Source of the DNA: Rattus norvegicus
Lineage: Eukaryota; Chordata; Mammalia; Rodentia; Muridae
DNA: 64,000 bases
Assembly: GCF_036323735.1 (NCBI RefSeq)
Contig: NC_086021.1
Span: 127,735,976-127,799,975, forward strand
Reading direction: 5' to 3'
In this document: one piece after another, positions 1-12,449 of the stretch
Layout of the letters: each line of letters opens with the position of its first letter
Numbering within the stretch: position 1 is the stretch's first letter
The notes under the pieces: generated by a model
Seen by the model: the letters and a program-made list of their open reading frames with translations, nothing else
What the model was told of the DNA's origin: nothing
Databases searched by the model: none
Position numbers and translations under genes: made by a program

Positions 1-43
1 GCTGAAGAGCTTTGGTGCTAGCAGCTGATAAGTTGGCAGTGAC

Positions 44-125
44 TTTACAGGGGTGAAGTACCATGGAGACAGTAGGGGCAATGCTAAGGAAGTGGTTGTG
101 TTGAAGTAAGGTCGCCCAGTCTGTT
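44..125. repeat. Direct repeat, copy 1
   Basis: Bases 57-125 recur at 686-755 with few changes. The shared core includes GGCAATGCTAAGGAAGTGG. The short TTTACAGG before it is also shared, but with an 11-base difference in spacing. No repeat family recognised. Confidence 0.7.
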
Positions 126-210
126 GGGGCTAGAAACTAATTTCTGTCTACCTTCCTGCTTTGAAGGCCTCCAGAGTTCCCTTGGCACCATAAGAAATTG
201 ACCCAAAGTC

Positions 211-388
211 AGGTGGTGGCAGTGGTTGCACATATCTTTAATCCCAGCACTGGAGAGGCAGAGGCAGAGACTGAGGCAGGGGGATCTTAGTGAGTTTGAG
301 GCAAGCGTGTTCTTGTCTACAGAGCGAGTTCCGGGACAGTCAGGGCTATCCAGAGAAACACTGTCTCGAAAAACAAAACAGAACAAAA
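211..388 (+). repeat. B1 SINE
   Basis: 7SL-derived B1: TTTAATCCCAGCACTGGAGA near the start, then GTCTACAGAGCGAGTTCCGG and an AAAAC tail. It contains a small internal duplication of the GAGGCAG motif. Confidence 0.85.
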
Positions 389-660
389 GTTGACCTATCA
401 ATTGTATGGGTTCCTGTAACCCCCACCTAATGAGTCACTCAACCCTGTTCAACTGATCTGACTCCAGTAAGTTACTCAGAACTCATCTCCACTATTCATA
501 TCCAAGAACCCAAGTTACTAGCCAAGGATGGATGTGGGGAGAAGGTAAAGGAGAGGAAGGAGAGGAGAACAAAAGGGTGTGGAAGAAAGCCAAATGGATG
601 TAACAACAGCAGCAGACACACGGTGCAGTGCTCTGCCCTGTTCAATCGCCTCACGTAACA

Positions 661-755
661 TTTACAGGACACTTGAGGGGATAAAGTACCATGGAGACAG
701 GGGGGGGGCAATGCTAAGGAAGTGGTTGTGTTGAAGTAAGGTCATCCAGTCTGTT
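661..755. repeat. Direct repeat, copy 2
   Basis: Second copy of 44-125, about 630 bases away, in the same Vps39 intron and in the same orientation. It differs by an expanded G run (694-708) and two bases near the right end. Confidence 0.7.
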
Positions 756-844
756 ACCTGTCTTTTATGAGCATGATTTGTAGAGGAGAAAATGGAAGCA
801 GGGAGCCTAGTGCTTTGTGTGAACTCTGGTAGGCCTAGACTAGT

Positions 845-1015
845 TCTTCTCCTAATGCTGTCACATAACCAAGGCAACTTATAGCAGGGACTTATTTGGC
901 TTACAATTCCAGAGGGACAAGAGCCTGTCATGGCAGGGGAAATGCAGCAACAGAGAGCAGACATGGTGGCTGGAGCCGAAGCTGAGGTCTCATATCTTGA
1001 AGCCCGAGGCCACAC
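845..1015 (-). mobile_element. MaLR-type LTR remnant, next to a Vps39 splice donor
   Basis: Reads (on the plus strand) ACCAAGGCAACTTATAGCAG ... TTTGGCTTACAATTCCAGAG ... CAGACATGGTGGCTGGAG, the reverse complement of the rodent LTR family also seen at 54018-54361. I assign it to MaLR by structure; the subfamily is not certain. It ends within about 15 bases of the exon 12 donor. Confidence 0.55.
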
Positions 1016-1026
1016 CTGCTTGTTAC

Positions 1027-1156
1027 CTGTGCCAAGTTTAGCAAAGACCTGCATGGACTCATCAAAGCGCTTCTGACAGAAGAGGTTGAAGGCATACAAG
1101 TTCTTAATGTGATGGATTTGCTGCTGCTTTTCACTGTCTGAGTCATCTTTCATTTC
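1027..1156 (-). CDS. Vps39: Vps39 exon 12, last Vps39 exon in the window
   Basis: Encodes EMKDDSDSEKQQQIHHIKNL and runs to MQVFAKLGT, residues 332-374, solenoid helices. The acceptor is TCTTAG, the donor G/GTAACA. An old LTR remnant ends within about 15 bases of the donor. No further Vps39 exon is visible between base 1 and 1020. Confidence 0.96.
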
Positions 1157-3319
1157 CTAAGAAAAGACAGAAGAAATAAAAGCTTATTCACTCTCAAATA
1201 TTTGCTTTGCCCATTCTAGGTGGTAAAACAACCTTGAAAGCAAAGGTGCTACAACATACAATGGCAACATGGTTTCCACCCCGCAGACTCCCTGACAATC
1301 TTTTTCTAAAGACTTTTATGTCTTCAAACTACACTAAAATGTGGTTACATAATTAAAACATTTAATTGTACATATGTAGGTGTTTTGCCTGCATCTATGT
1401 CTGTGTATTACATGTGTGCAGTGCCCATAGAGACCAGAAGGGGGCATCAGATTGCCCTGGAACTGGAGTTGTTGGCTGTCTGTCATTTGACTGCTAGAAA
1501 TCCAGTTTAGGTCCTCTGTAAGTGCAGTCAATGCTCTTAACCTCTGAGCCATCTCTCCAGCCCTTAGTTACATAATTTTTAAAAAGTTATTTTTATTTTA
1601 TGAGTGTTTGCCTACATGCATGAGTGTATATCACACACATGGCTGGTGCCTGGAAAGTGCAGGAGGGTGCCTGGCAATCGTCTCTTCACACTTAGTAACT
1701 ATGTATTGGAAATTCACTAGGGCTTCTGCAAAGTGCCTAACTAGTGCCCCTGAAATCTATTAAGGCCGTGACAAACATGGAAAGGGGAAGACACTGCCAC
1801 AGCCTAGAGGATTTAGGCTAGTTAAATGAATGTGAGTGCCATATTTGATCCTGGTTCCTACATGACACTAATGAAAAGCTGGTCAAACCTCATCATACCT
1901 CAGGTTACATTTAAAAGAAAATCTGTTGGGCAGTGGTGACACACCCCTTTAATCTCAGCACTTGGAAAGCAGAGGCATTTTGAATAAAGCTTCCATTTTG
2001 AATTGGGGTCAAATAAACTTTTAAGTTCCCAAGACCTCCCTGGGTAACTGACTTCCTGGTTGGAAAGTTGAGACAAGAATGCTAGGCAATTCTCCCTGCC
2101 GCAGGTGAATAGACCAATCAATGAGAACAGGAGAAGTGTAGCACACAGGAAATGTAGCACACAGGAAAGTCCCCACCCCTGGATCCTGACAGATGGGAAA
2201 AGGGAACTGTAACTTGGTCCAGATGTTTAAACTTGTCAGGCTTCAAAGCTCTCTAACACTCTGGCTCTGGGTCATAGTTCAGCTCCTGAGCCTGTTCTGC
2301 ATCCCTGATCAATCATTAGCAGCCTGATCACAATAAACGTTTCCTTTCTGCATTGACTTGGTGTTTGAATTGTATTGGATCTAAGCGTACCCCATAACAG
2401 AGAATTCCAGGACAGCAAGGACTACACAGAGAGACACACATACACCCACACATATGTGCATACACACATTTTTAATTAGGTTAGTACATAAATAAAATGC
2501 CTCTCAGTTTCTTTCTTCCTCTCCTGCTTCCCCTCCCCACCTCTCCCCTCCCTAACCTACCATCACCCTAGCCCACAACTCTCAGCACCCTGCTGCTCCT
2601 CACTGTGCACGGAAGGCTCTGTCCTCTCTCCAAGCTTACTCCACATATTATGACACACCTTCTGCTCCAGTCAGTGTAACTCCAAACATTCTACAGTCGG
2701 TTTTCACTTTTCTTTCTTTTTCCATATTTGTGTGTGTGCGCATGCATGTCTGTGTGTATATGTGCGTGTGCGTGTGCACACACATAAGACAGGCTAAAGC
2801 AGGGAATCATCTTCAATCACTCTCTTCTACCTTATTCAATCAGGCAGGGTCTCTCAATCAAACCCAGAGGTATCGCCATGCTAGCCAGTTTGCTCTGGGA
2901 ATGATCGGTCTCCACTCTCCAAGGCTGAAATTATAGGCAGGCCATCCCATCATATCCACCTTGGGTAACTGTCACACATACGGCATACAGACGTATATGC
3001 AGGCAAAACACCCAGATACGTAAAAACATAAATGGTTCTTTTAAAAACAAAACAAAAAGATGAAACACTTTGGCTGGAGAGATGGCTCAGTCTTAAGTAC
3101 TAATATGTCCTTAAGATGGTTCCAGTTTTTAAGAACTTGAACTCAGAACCCCAACACCCTAGTAAGATGCCAGCCAGATGCAGCTATGCACAACTACAAT
3201 CCCTAGTCCAGGCAGTTTAGCCAAGCTGCTTAGCTCCAGGCTCAAAAACTAAGGTAGAAAGTGACTGAGGATGCTGCCTAACATCAACTTCTGTCACATG
3301 TGTACGGGCGCAGACGCGT

Positions 3320-3367
<48 letters not shown>

Positions 3368-3457
3368 GATGATGAACAGAGAATGCCTGCCTGATTGAAT
3401 AAGGTGGAAGAGAGTGATTGAAGAGGATTCCCTGCTTTAGCCTATCCTATACAGGCA

Positions 3458-3510
<53 letters not shown>

Positions 3511-4045
3511 CAATGTCTCCTGCAGGTTATAGAACAAACCTGGATGTCTGGCAAAGAGAAAGGGAAAGTTAAAGTGCCATGTGCACACACTGGAATTTTG
3601 GTTTCAGCCATAAAAGCAGACTTCTGTTGTTTTCAGGAAAATGAAGACAATTGGAAATAATAAACTGAGTTATGCCAGCCTTAGAAAGACAAACATACCT
3701 CTTTACCTCATTTGTGGTTCCTAGATTTTTATTATTATTTATTTACTTTATGTATATGAATACACTGTTGCTGTCTTCAGATACACCAGAGAAGGGCATC
3801 AGATCCCATTACAGATGGTTGTGAGCCACCATGTGGTTGCTGGGAATTGAACTCAGGACCTCTGGAAGAGCAGTCAGTGCTCTTAACCACTGAGCCATCT
3901 CTCCAGCCCCTGGTTCCTAGACTTTATACAGATACATAAAGTCCACCTCCACTACTGCTCTGTGTGTGTGTGCGTCTGTGTGTGTATGTGTTTGTTTGCA
4001 TGTATATATATGAATGTATATATGTGTATGTGTGTATGTATATAT

Positions 4046-4088
<43 letters not shown>

Positions 4089-7000
4089 AAAATTAAAGTA
4101 GAAGTAAAACTGTCTGGAGGATTAAAGGAACCAGTGGAAGGGAAGGGGGAGAAAAGGAAGGATAGAGAGAAGAGGTGATATACTTAACATACATACATGT
4201 AGAAAGGCTTGAAAAAAATTACTATTTTAAAGTGGGACTTCTAATTTAATCACAAAATTTACACATAAAAGTTGCTTTATAAAAATGCCAGCATGGGCTG
4301 GAGAAATAACTCAGTCAAAAAGTGCTTGCACAAGAAGCACAATGACCCGAGTTTGATCCCTAAAGCCCATGTAAAGAACATAGAGTGGTACTGCACGCAG
4401 TGTTGGGGAGGCGGAGAGAAGAGGCTCCCTAGGGCTCGGTGGCTAGCCACCTTAGCCTAACTGATGAGTCACAGGTCCCACTGAGACACTCTGGAGGGGT
4501 GTGGTGGGGAGAGAGAGGATGGGAGGGGACAAGGTGAATGGCTGTCCAGAGGCACAACATCTGAGGCTGGCCTCTAGCTCCCAGATGTGTACACACATCA
4601 GTGATGTGCACCAGAACACACACACAGAGGCAGCCACCATAAGTAATTAAAAGTGGTGGCTACTTTTCCTTCAGAGACAGTTTGCAGAAATCAAGCTTAC
4701 TATTGTCACCATTAAGACTTCTTTAGATTAGCACTGTCCAGTTTAATGCCCAGGTTAGGCTCAGAGACTTCTGGTCAATTCTGGAAATCAAATCCACTCT
4801 GCAGATACTAAAAAATTTCACATAAACCAGTGTGTCAGTTCGTACCTGTAATCCAGCACATGGAGGGTGAGGCAGGAAGACCACCATAAGGTTGTGCCTG
4901 GCATGGGCTACACAGCCTTGTCTCCAACATTACAAAGGGGAAATTACTAGCAACGGGAGAGAAAATGGAACAAGGTGCATTGCTGCTTTGCTGGCAACAA
5001 CAGTCCACATGCACACAAAGGAGAGTGGCTGCCAAGAGCTGCATGTGGTCTGTGTTTCCCAGGAGATTCCAGTGTTGGGGATTTGTTTCTTAGGTGGCAA
5101 TACTGAGAAGTAGGTGGCCTTCAGGAAGCGGGGCCTATGGAAGGCTTCCATGTCACTAGGGACAAAGGACATCCTTGAGAGAGGGTGTTATGAAAGGAGC
5201 CCTGGGCCTGTCGTCTGCTCACAGTGGACCTGACTGCATGCCCTTGTACTCCTATTCACTCTGGGTGGCATCAACACCAAGAGTGCCCTTGTCATGGAGC
5301 CTGCACGGTGCCCTGTGGACTTCGGATTTGGAAAATATATGTGCATAAACAGTCCTTTTCCTAAGTTGTCTGTTGTGACGGTGAAAAGCTGAGTGGCCCA
5401 GTGGCCATAGAAAACAGAAGGCTTCAGCTGTTCGATGTAATAAGCAAGGCAGTTCCAGACACTGAATAAGGCTTCCACACGCCAAGAGAATTCACTGATG
5501 AAACACCTGAGGGCCCTCTAGTGGCTACATCCACAGACAGTGAGATGACACTTGTTAATTGTATGCATTGTCTTTAATTGTTCCAAACCATCTTATTATA
5601 TTCTTTCATTACTTTCTAGAAGATACCATTTAACTGACATCCACTCTACACTTGAACAGGCCAACAAAGTAAATCTCTTAGTAACATAGGTACTGAAGGT
5701 GGACTTGAACTTTGAATCAAACCCTCCAGGGTTCCCAGCTTAGTCTTCATTTATATAAATATAGATCTAAATACAGTCTCAATACAAATCTCTATAAATT
5801 GGTATAAAAAATGCTTTAAAAAATGATGAGGAAAGCAGTCTGCTTCCCAACGCTAAGGAACAAGACTTACCGCTAGCTGCAGAGCCAATTCAAACTGCTT
5901 GTCCTGGAGAAGCTGTTGGATTTGGGTTGCCATGGGGACAGGAATGAGTCTCCAAACAAAATGATTGCTGGCCACATAGATAATGTTTGATCTGGAGGAG
6001 GAAGAAGGTAAGTGGGCATGGGCTTTACAATGATACAGGGACCTGGAAACAATGCAGAAGTCACAGTGAAGAAGGGAATTCCTTACCCCCCTGATGTAAT
6101 GAAGCGGGGCCTTTGCAACTCTATGCTCTGGACCAGAAGCCTTGGTTCAAGTGTTCGGATCTCCACGTATCTTGGCAACACTGCGACAATGTACGGAGGC
6201 TGGTGCTCTGCAAGAGAGGACATGCTGAGCTGGGATGCTGGTTGAAGGCTTTGGTTAAGGATGGGCTTGAATTTAGTTGTTTGCACAAAGGTGATATAAA
6301 TGGATCTCAAAACAAACAAACAAACAAACAAAAAAAAAAACCCCTCAAGTCAAGCACTAAAGCAGGAGGATCCTTCACTGTAATTCACCACTGAACTCTA
6401 CTGTTTGCTTGAGTGATATCAAAAGACATCCTTACATAGCAGGGATATATTGTGCTTTGTTAACTTAGCAGGACCAGCTCCCACAATGACCCTTAAAAAG
6501 CTTCCTGTGCTCCTTTCCCATCTGTCACAAAGCCTGGTCAGTGGGGTACAGATGTCCTGCCAACAGCAGCAGGAGAATTAGGCTACAGAACTGCCTGCAC
6601 TCTCCCAGAGAGGGAAGGAGAAGGCAGTTTATTTTTTCCCTTCCCTACACTTGCTTTTCAGATAAAGGATGCAAAACTCCACTTGATGCTGCTAAAACTG
6701 GGATGTTCCCATCTTTTCTAATGCTCACACACTCGACACTGAATCCCTAATACACTGGTGTTGAGAGGCAAGGCCTAATGAAAGGTAGGGGACTACAAGT
6801 ACACACTACCACAACTATACCTCAACTTTCTTAAAGAATACCTTCCATATCCACCCTTTCCTCCCTGTACTCTGTAACAGGAAGGGGACAGTCTAGCTTG
6901 GTGTGCTGGGTGAAGCAGAGAATCTATAAAGTGCTAAGGTCAGTATGCAAAAAGCCTAAAGTCTGTGCCATGAAAGCTTTCCTCTGAGAAGCTGTGTGGT

Positions 7001-7549
7001 AAGGGAGATTTAACATGAATGTAGGCATCAGAAAATATATTTTTGAAGATATATAAAACTTAGAACCTCTAAGACTGAATAAAAAGCAGCTTACTTTATA
7101 CTGATTGAAATAAATTTATTGCTCATACACTACATTAAACCCAACCACAAACACAGATGCTGTAGTTGCAGCTCCGTTAGTGGTACTGTGGACCAAAACA
7201 GCTCTCATCGCAAATGGAGTAAGAAAGAGTTTGTTCTGGAGCTAAGGAAGAGTGACTATGGCCTGGGAACATGTATTCAAGTTCCCTAAATACTGTGCTC
7301 CACTGTGAATGTGGTTACCTGAGACGTTACTAGTTATAGAACAAAACAAATCATGAAAAAAGTTATCTTCAATTCGGGGGCCACAGGAAGGCAGATTACA
7401 GCAAAGCTGGGAAGCTACTATGGACGTGAAATGCTGTTGACCACATTCTTAGCTTTCTGATTGCTGGAAGCCAGTGGCTTGCTAAGCATACACTGTAAAA
7501 TCACTGCTTTAAATGGTTTATTTAAAAAAAGAATTATTATATACACTAT

Positions 7550-7588
<39 letters not shown>

Positions 7589-10500
7589 TTATGTATTCTG
7601 CCTGAATGTATGCTTACATGCCAGAAGAGGATACCAGATCTCATTGTAGGCTTTGAGCCACCATGTGGTTGTTGGGAATTAAACTTAGGACCACTGGAAG
7701 AACAACTAGTGCTCTTAACTTCTGAGTCATCGCTCTAGCTCTAGAAGGTTTACTTTAGTATTTATTTATTTATGTGTATGAGTATATGTGTGTCCATGGA
7801 AATCCAAGGAGGGTGCTGGACCCGTGGAGCTGAAGTTACAGACAGTTGTAAACCACTGGACTTGAGTACTGGGAACCAAACTCTGGTCCCTCAAAGAGCA
7901 GTGAGTGCTCTTCACGCTGATCCATCTCTCCAGCCCCAGAACAATGCTTTATCATGAAGTCCACGTAACACTCTACCAGCCTTCTCGTCCACCCCCCGGA
8001 CCTCTGACAGCTGGGCTCCCTATTCCTGCATAAGTCAGGCTGTTGTTGAGCTGGTCAGGCTCTGCATAGCCTCTCACTCGTGGTCAGCTTGCCCTCTGCA
8101 TCTCACTCAGTTCTCACCCTGTTCTGTCCACCCAGACTGTAAAGGAACTGTTCCTCAGATCAGATCCCAGACTCCCTGTCTGCCTAATCCAATCTTACCT
8201 ATACAGGGCATCATCTCCATGGCCAATTAAACAGTCAAATTTCCCTCTCTGTGAACTACTGAATTCTAATCCATCCATGTGTGTCTTGTTTCTTCATCTG
8301 AAATGTAACCCTTTTCTCACAAGCTAGAAACTCGTGGTATAGAAAGCATGTTTGCGTTTCTGTGTAAAGAAAAATGCAACAAGACTGTCACAGGCTTCCA
8401 GAAAATACTGTTGCAGAGAAAAAGGATTCTAAGCTTAAAAAACTCCAGCATGAAGAGAGCCTGCCCTCTAAATTATACATAGTAGAGGGATAAGACTGTC
8501 CCAGTGTAGACTGTCTGGGAAAGGAGCTAACAAATACCACTAACAGGAAGGTATAAGAAAAGAAACAAAGAAGTGGAAACAGCGTAGAAAGCCACTTCCT
8601 GAAATACTGTCTTGTACACTCCTCCCCCTCTGAGGCAAAACTCAACTTCCAGAAAAATCCAGATGGTCCCATCTGTAATGTCCCTAAAAGTGTTTACTTA
8701 AAAGGTCAGGAACTTAGCCAGGTAGTGCTGGTGTACACCTTGAGTCCCAGCAAACTCAGTCCCCTGCCTCTGTTTCCTGAGTCCAGTCTCTGGGTTCAAG
8801 GCCAGCTTGGTCTACAGAGCCAGTTCTAAAACAGCCAGGGATACACAGAGAAACAAAAAAGTAGGGGATGGTGTGGCGGGGGGTGGTGGGGGTGGTGGTG
8901 GAGGTAGCAGGGGGATGGAGGAGGGTTGGGTGTGAGTAGAGGAAGGTAGGTAGTCTGCCAGAGCCATGATAGAACCGATTCTGCAGGGACGACATATACT
9001 CCACCCAAACAACAGAACAACAGCTACTGCTGGCCTTACCCATGGCCACCGGGATGTCTGTCCAGTTCAGGGCGCATTTCTGAGTGCAGATGCCTTCCTC
9101 GTTGAGCACCACAGTCAGATCATCCTGACCCACGGCTACTTTTCCATCTGCCAGAGGGGCAACTAAGGGCTCCAGCTGCTTTCCTGTTGGGAAGAGCTCT
9201 TTGATAGACCCCTTTGCATCCACCTGCAGGAAGACATGAGGGGAGTCACCAGCAGTCCCCAGACAAAGGCATGAATGCAGCCACGGAAAATCCACATAAA
9301 ACCCAAACCAGAGAAGCCATATTAATGGTATTTGTTATGACAATCTTTACCACAGTGTAATACAAGTTTTCAAAAACTGGAGAAAAGCATCTGCCTATTG
9401 ATGCTAGGTGCTACAATATAGAACATCACTGCTGACCGAAATGCAAAGTGATACAGAGTTTATAGGCTAGCTTTTTATAAAGCTAACACAACATGCCATC
9501 AGAGCCAGCAAGGCCACTCCCAGCTATTGTCCAGGGAAATAAAATTTGCATTGATACAAATCACTAAGTACAAATGTTTATCCATCAGCTGACAGGTGAA
9601 GAAACAAACCCCAGTCATTTGTGTCGCAAATCCCATCATCTGTGAAAACCGCAATCGCTGGTACACAACACAGATGAGTCTCAAGAGAAGGTGCTAAGTA
9701 CAGAACGGTGCTAATAGACATCTCCACTTGATACAACTGTCGATGTGATGTTCTACAAAAAACAAAACTTAGGAGACAAAGAACACAGCCTTGGTAGAGG
9801 AGGTCTGGGAGTTGGATGGGAGGCAGTTGGAAGGAATGTGGGAGGTAACAGAGTTGCTTTGAATTGCTACTGTGGAATAAGTTACATAACCCTGGATATC
9901 TGTCAAAACCCAGAATTACACAATAAAAAGAACAGAATTTAATGTATTGCAGGGTCTTAAAGCAAGATTTGCCACACTCAGAAAATGAATGCTTAAGATG
10001 GTGAAGGGGGCTGATGATGTAGCTCAGTTGTGGTGATGTTGTGTGACAGAAGCAGCCACAGGAATCACAGGGTCAGACCCCTGCCCTAGCCTGAGGAGTC
10101 ACGGGGTCAGACCCCTGCTCCAGCCTTAGGAGTCATGGGGTCAGACCCCTGCCCCAGTCTTAGCAGTCATGGGGTCAGACCCCTGCCCCAGTCTTAGCAG
10201 TCATGGGGTCAGACCCCTGCTCCAGCCTTAGCAGTCATGGGGTCAGACCCCTGCCCCAGTCTTAGCAGTCACGGGGTCAGACCCCTGCCCCAGTCTTAGC
10301 AGTCATGGGGTCAGACACCTGCCCCAGTCTTAGCAGTCACGGGGTCAGACCCCTGCCCCAGCCTTAGCAGTCACGGGGTCAGACCCCTGCCCCAGCCTTA
10401 GGCCCTGTAACACCCCACAGATTCCTCTCAGCACAGTTAGTCTCTTGTCAGCTGAGAGCAGTGACTCCTTCAGGACTTTGACCGTGAATACTAGCAATAG

Positions 10501-11477
10501 TAAAACATCCCCAAATTAAACACAAGGAATGAAATGGCAAAGAGATAAGCAATGAAGAGCTAATGCCACGAGGAATAAGGAGGAAGGCTTCTAGAACTGC
10601 CAAGTCTGGATTATTAGATTAGGGTGAAACCAGGAACTTAGATTACTCTACGAAGTAAGAAGCATTCCATCTCTTCTACCTACAGTATGCACGTGAGAGG
10701 GGAAAAGACAGTGTTGTGCTATTCACCACTCTGTGTTAGAAAAAACAGTGATAAAGTCAATTTGTATAGTAGGATATGTTTTTAATGTGTATGGGTGTTT
10801 TGCCTGTGTCTGTGTACCATATGGGGTGCCTGGTGCCCATGGAGGTCAGAAGAAGGCATCAGATCTCCTAGAGTTAGAGTTACAGCTAGTGTTTGGTCAC
10901 TGTGTGGGAGCTGGGAACTGAACCTGGGTCCCCTAGAAGAGAAGTCAGCACTCTCAACTACTGAGCCATCTCCAGCCTCCAGCAAGGTATTGTTTTGTTT
11001 TTTGCTTTTTTTTTTAAAAAGCAGGGTAGAAGCCAATATACTAAAAGGCAAAGAGTTTTTTTTTTTCTTTTTTTTTTCCTTTTTCTTTTCCTTTTGAAGT
11101 GCTGGGGAATCAAACAGAAGGTCCCACCCCTCACCTGCACAGACAATTTCTGATTTGGGTGGGGCATCTGACTGATCTGTACTTCCTCTATTTTCTTATT
11201 GATAGTGTCTGTAGCATACTTACTCAACTTCTGAAATTAGTGGGAAAACAGAAAACAAATACACTCAGAGATTTTGAATTTGAAAGTCTGAAATACTAAG
11301 CTAGCAGTAAAACTCATCTGCAATTCCTGAGCAGCTTGAGTGGTAACACACAGGGAAAGGGCATGATACTCAGACAAATGGACAAACAGCAGCAGCCCTA
11401 ATGACCTATCATCAGATACTGTAGGGAATCATGCAGAGAACTGAGAGCACACACACACACACACACAGACACACACA

Positions 11478-11536
<59 letters not shown>

Positions 11537-11705
11537 GGGGGGGAATGGGGAGTGAGCATGTACTATACAAACAAACAGAAACCCAGTTATACCCAAAGCT
11601 CTACTTAAGGAGGTCTCCCGGGGTTGGGGATTTAGCTCAGTGGTAGAGCGCTTGCCTAGGAAGCGCAAGGCCCTGGGTTCAGTCCCCAGCTCCGAAAAAA
11701 AGAAC

Positions 11706-11739
<34 letters not shown>

Positions 11740-12415
11740 AGGTCTCCAGACCTGTAGTTCAGAAGCGACGACCATCTGCCAACATAAACTCATGGTCACT
11801 TGCCCAAGGCAAACGGATGAGAGAGTGGCAAGAACAGAAAGCTTTACCCTAATCAGGTAGTAGTCTCTCTTGAAGCCAACACAGATAGAATTTTCACACC
11901 ATGCCATGGACTTGGGCACATCGGGTACACTAAAGTCTCCCTGAGTAAAGAGAATATGAGATGTTAAAACAAGGTGGGGTGGGATTCATGTTTTCTGTTA
12001 TATTATCTCCATTCTGCAAAATACTCTATACCCATACCTGACAACAATTCTTGAAAAACTATATAAATAAAACACAAATCAGGTCTGGGCTTAGTACCAG
12101 CACTTGAGAGGCAGAGGCAGGCAGATTTCTGCGAGTTCAAGGCCAGCCTGGTCTACTTATCAAGTTCCAGGAAATCCAGAGCTACATAGAGATCCTGCCT
12201 CAAAACAGTAACAAAAGAAAACCAAATAACCAATAAACAATATTAGTCACCCAAATAAAAATATAAATCAGGGCTGGAGAGATGGCTCAGTGGTTAAGAG
12301 CACTGACTGCTATTCCAGAGGTCCTGAGTTCAAATCCCAGCAACCACATGGTGGCTCACAATCTTCTGTAATGGGATCCAATGCCCTCTTTTGGTGTGTC
12401 TGAAGACAGCGGGTG

Positions 12416-12449
<34 letters not shown>

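Noticed and set aside
662..1153. 163-codon minus-strand frame as a complete small gene
   Set aside because: Only 1027-1156 is exon (Vps39 exon 12). The remainder is LTR remnant and intron past a good GT donor.
8756..9295. 179-codon minus-strand frame as an independent gene
   Set aside because: It is Vps39 exon 9 read through both splice sites into intron. The part outside 9040-9223 is B1 and G-rich intron.
10069..10404. CRISPR-like array
   Set aside because: The 34-bp units are contiguous with no unique spacers and the host is a mammal. It is a minisatellite.
11429..11668. Frames with Thr/His or Cys/Val repeats
   Set aside because: Translation of (CA)n plus the adjoining ID element. Similar frames at 3418-3660 and 42136-42336 have the same cause.
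11620..11700. tRNA gene
   Set aside because: The tRNA-like A and B boxes belong to an ID SINE with an A tail and target-site duplications. The same applies to the other ID, B2 and B3 heads.
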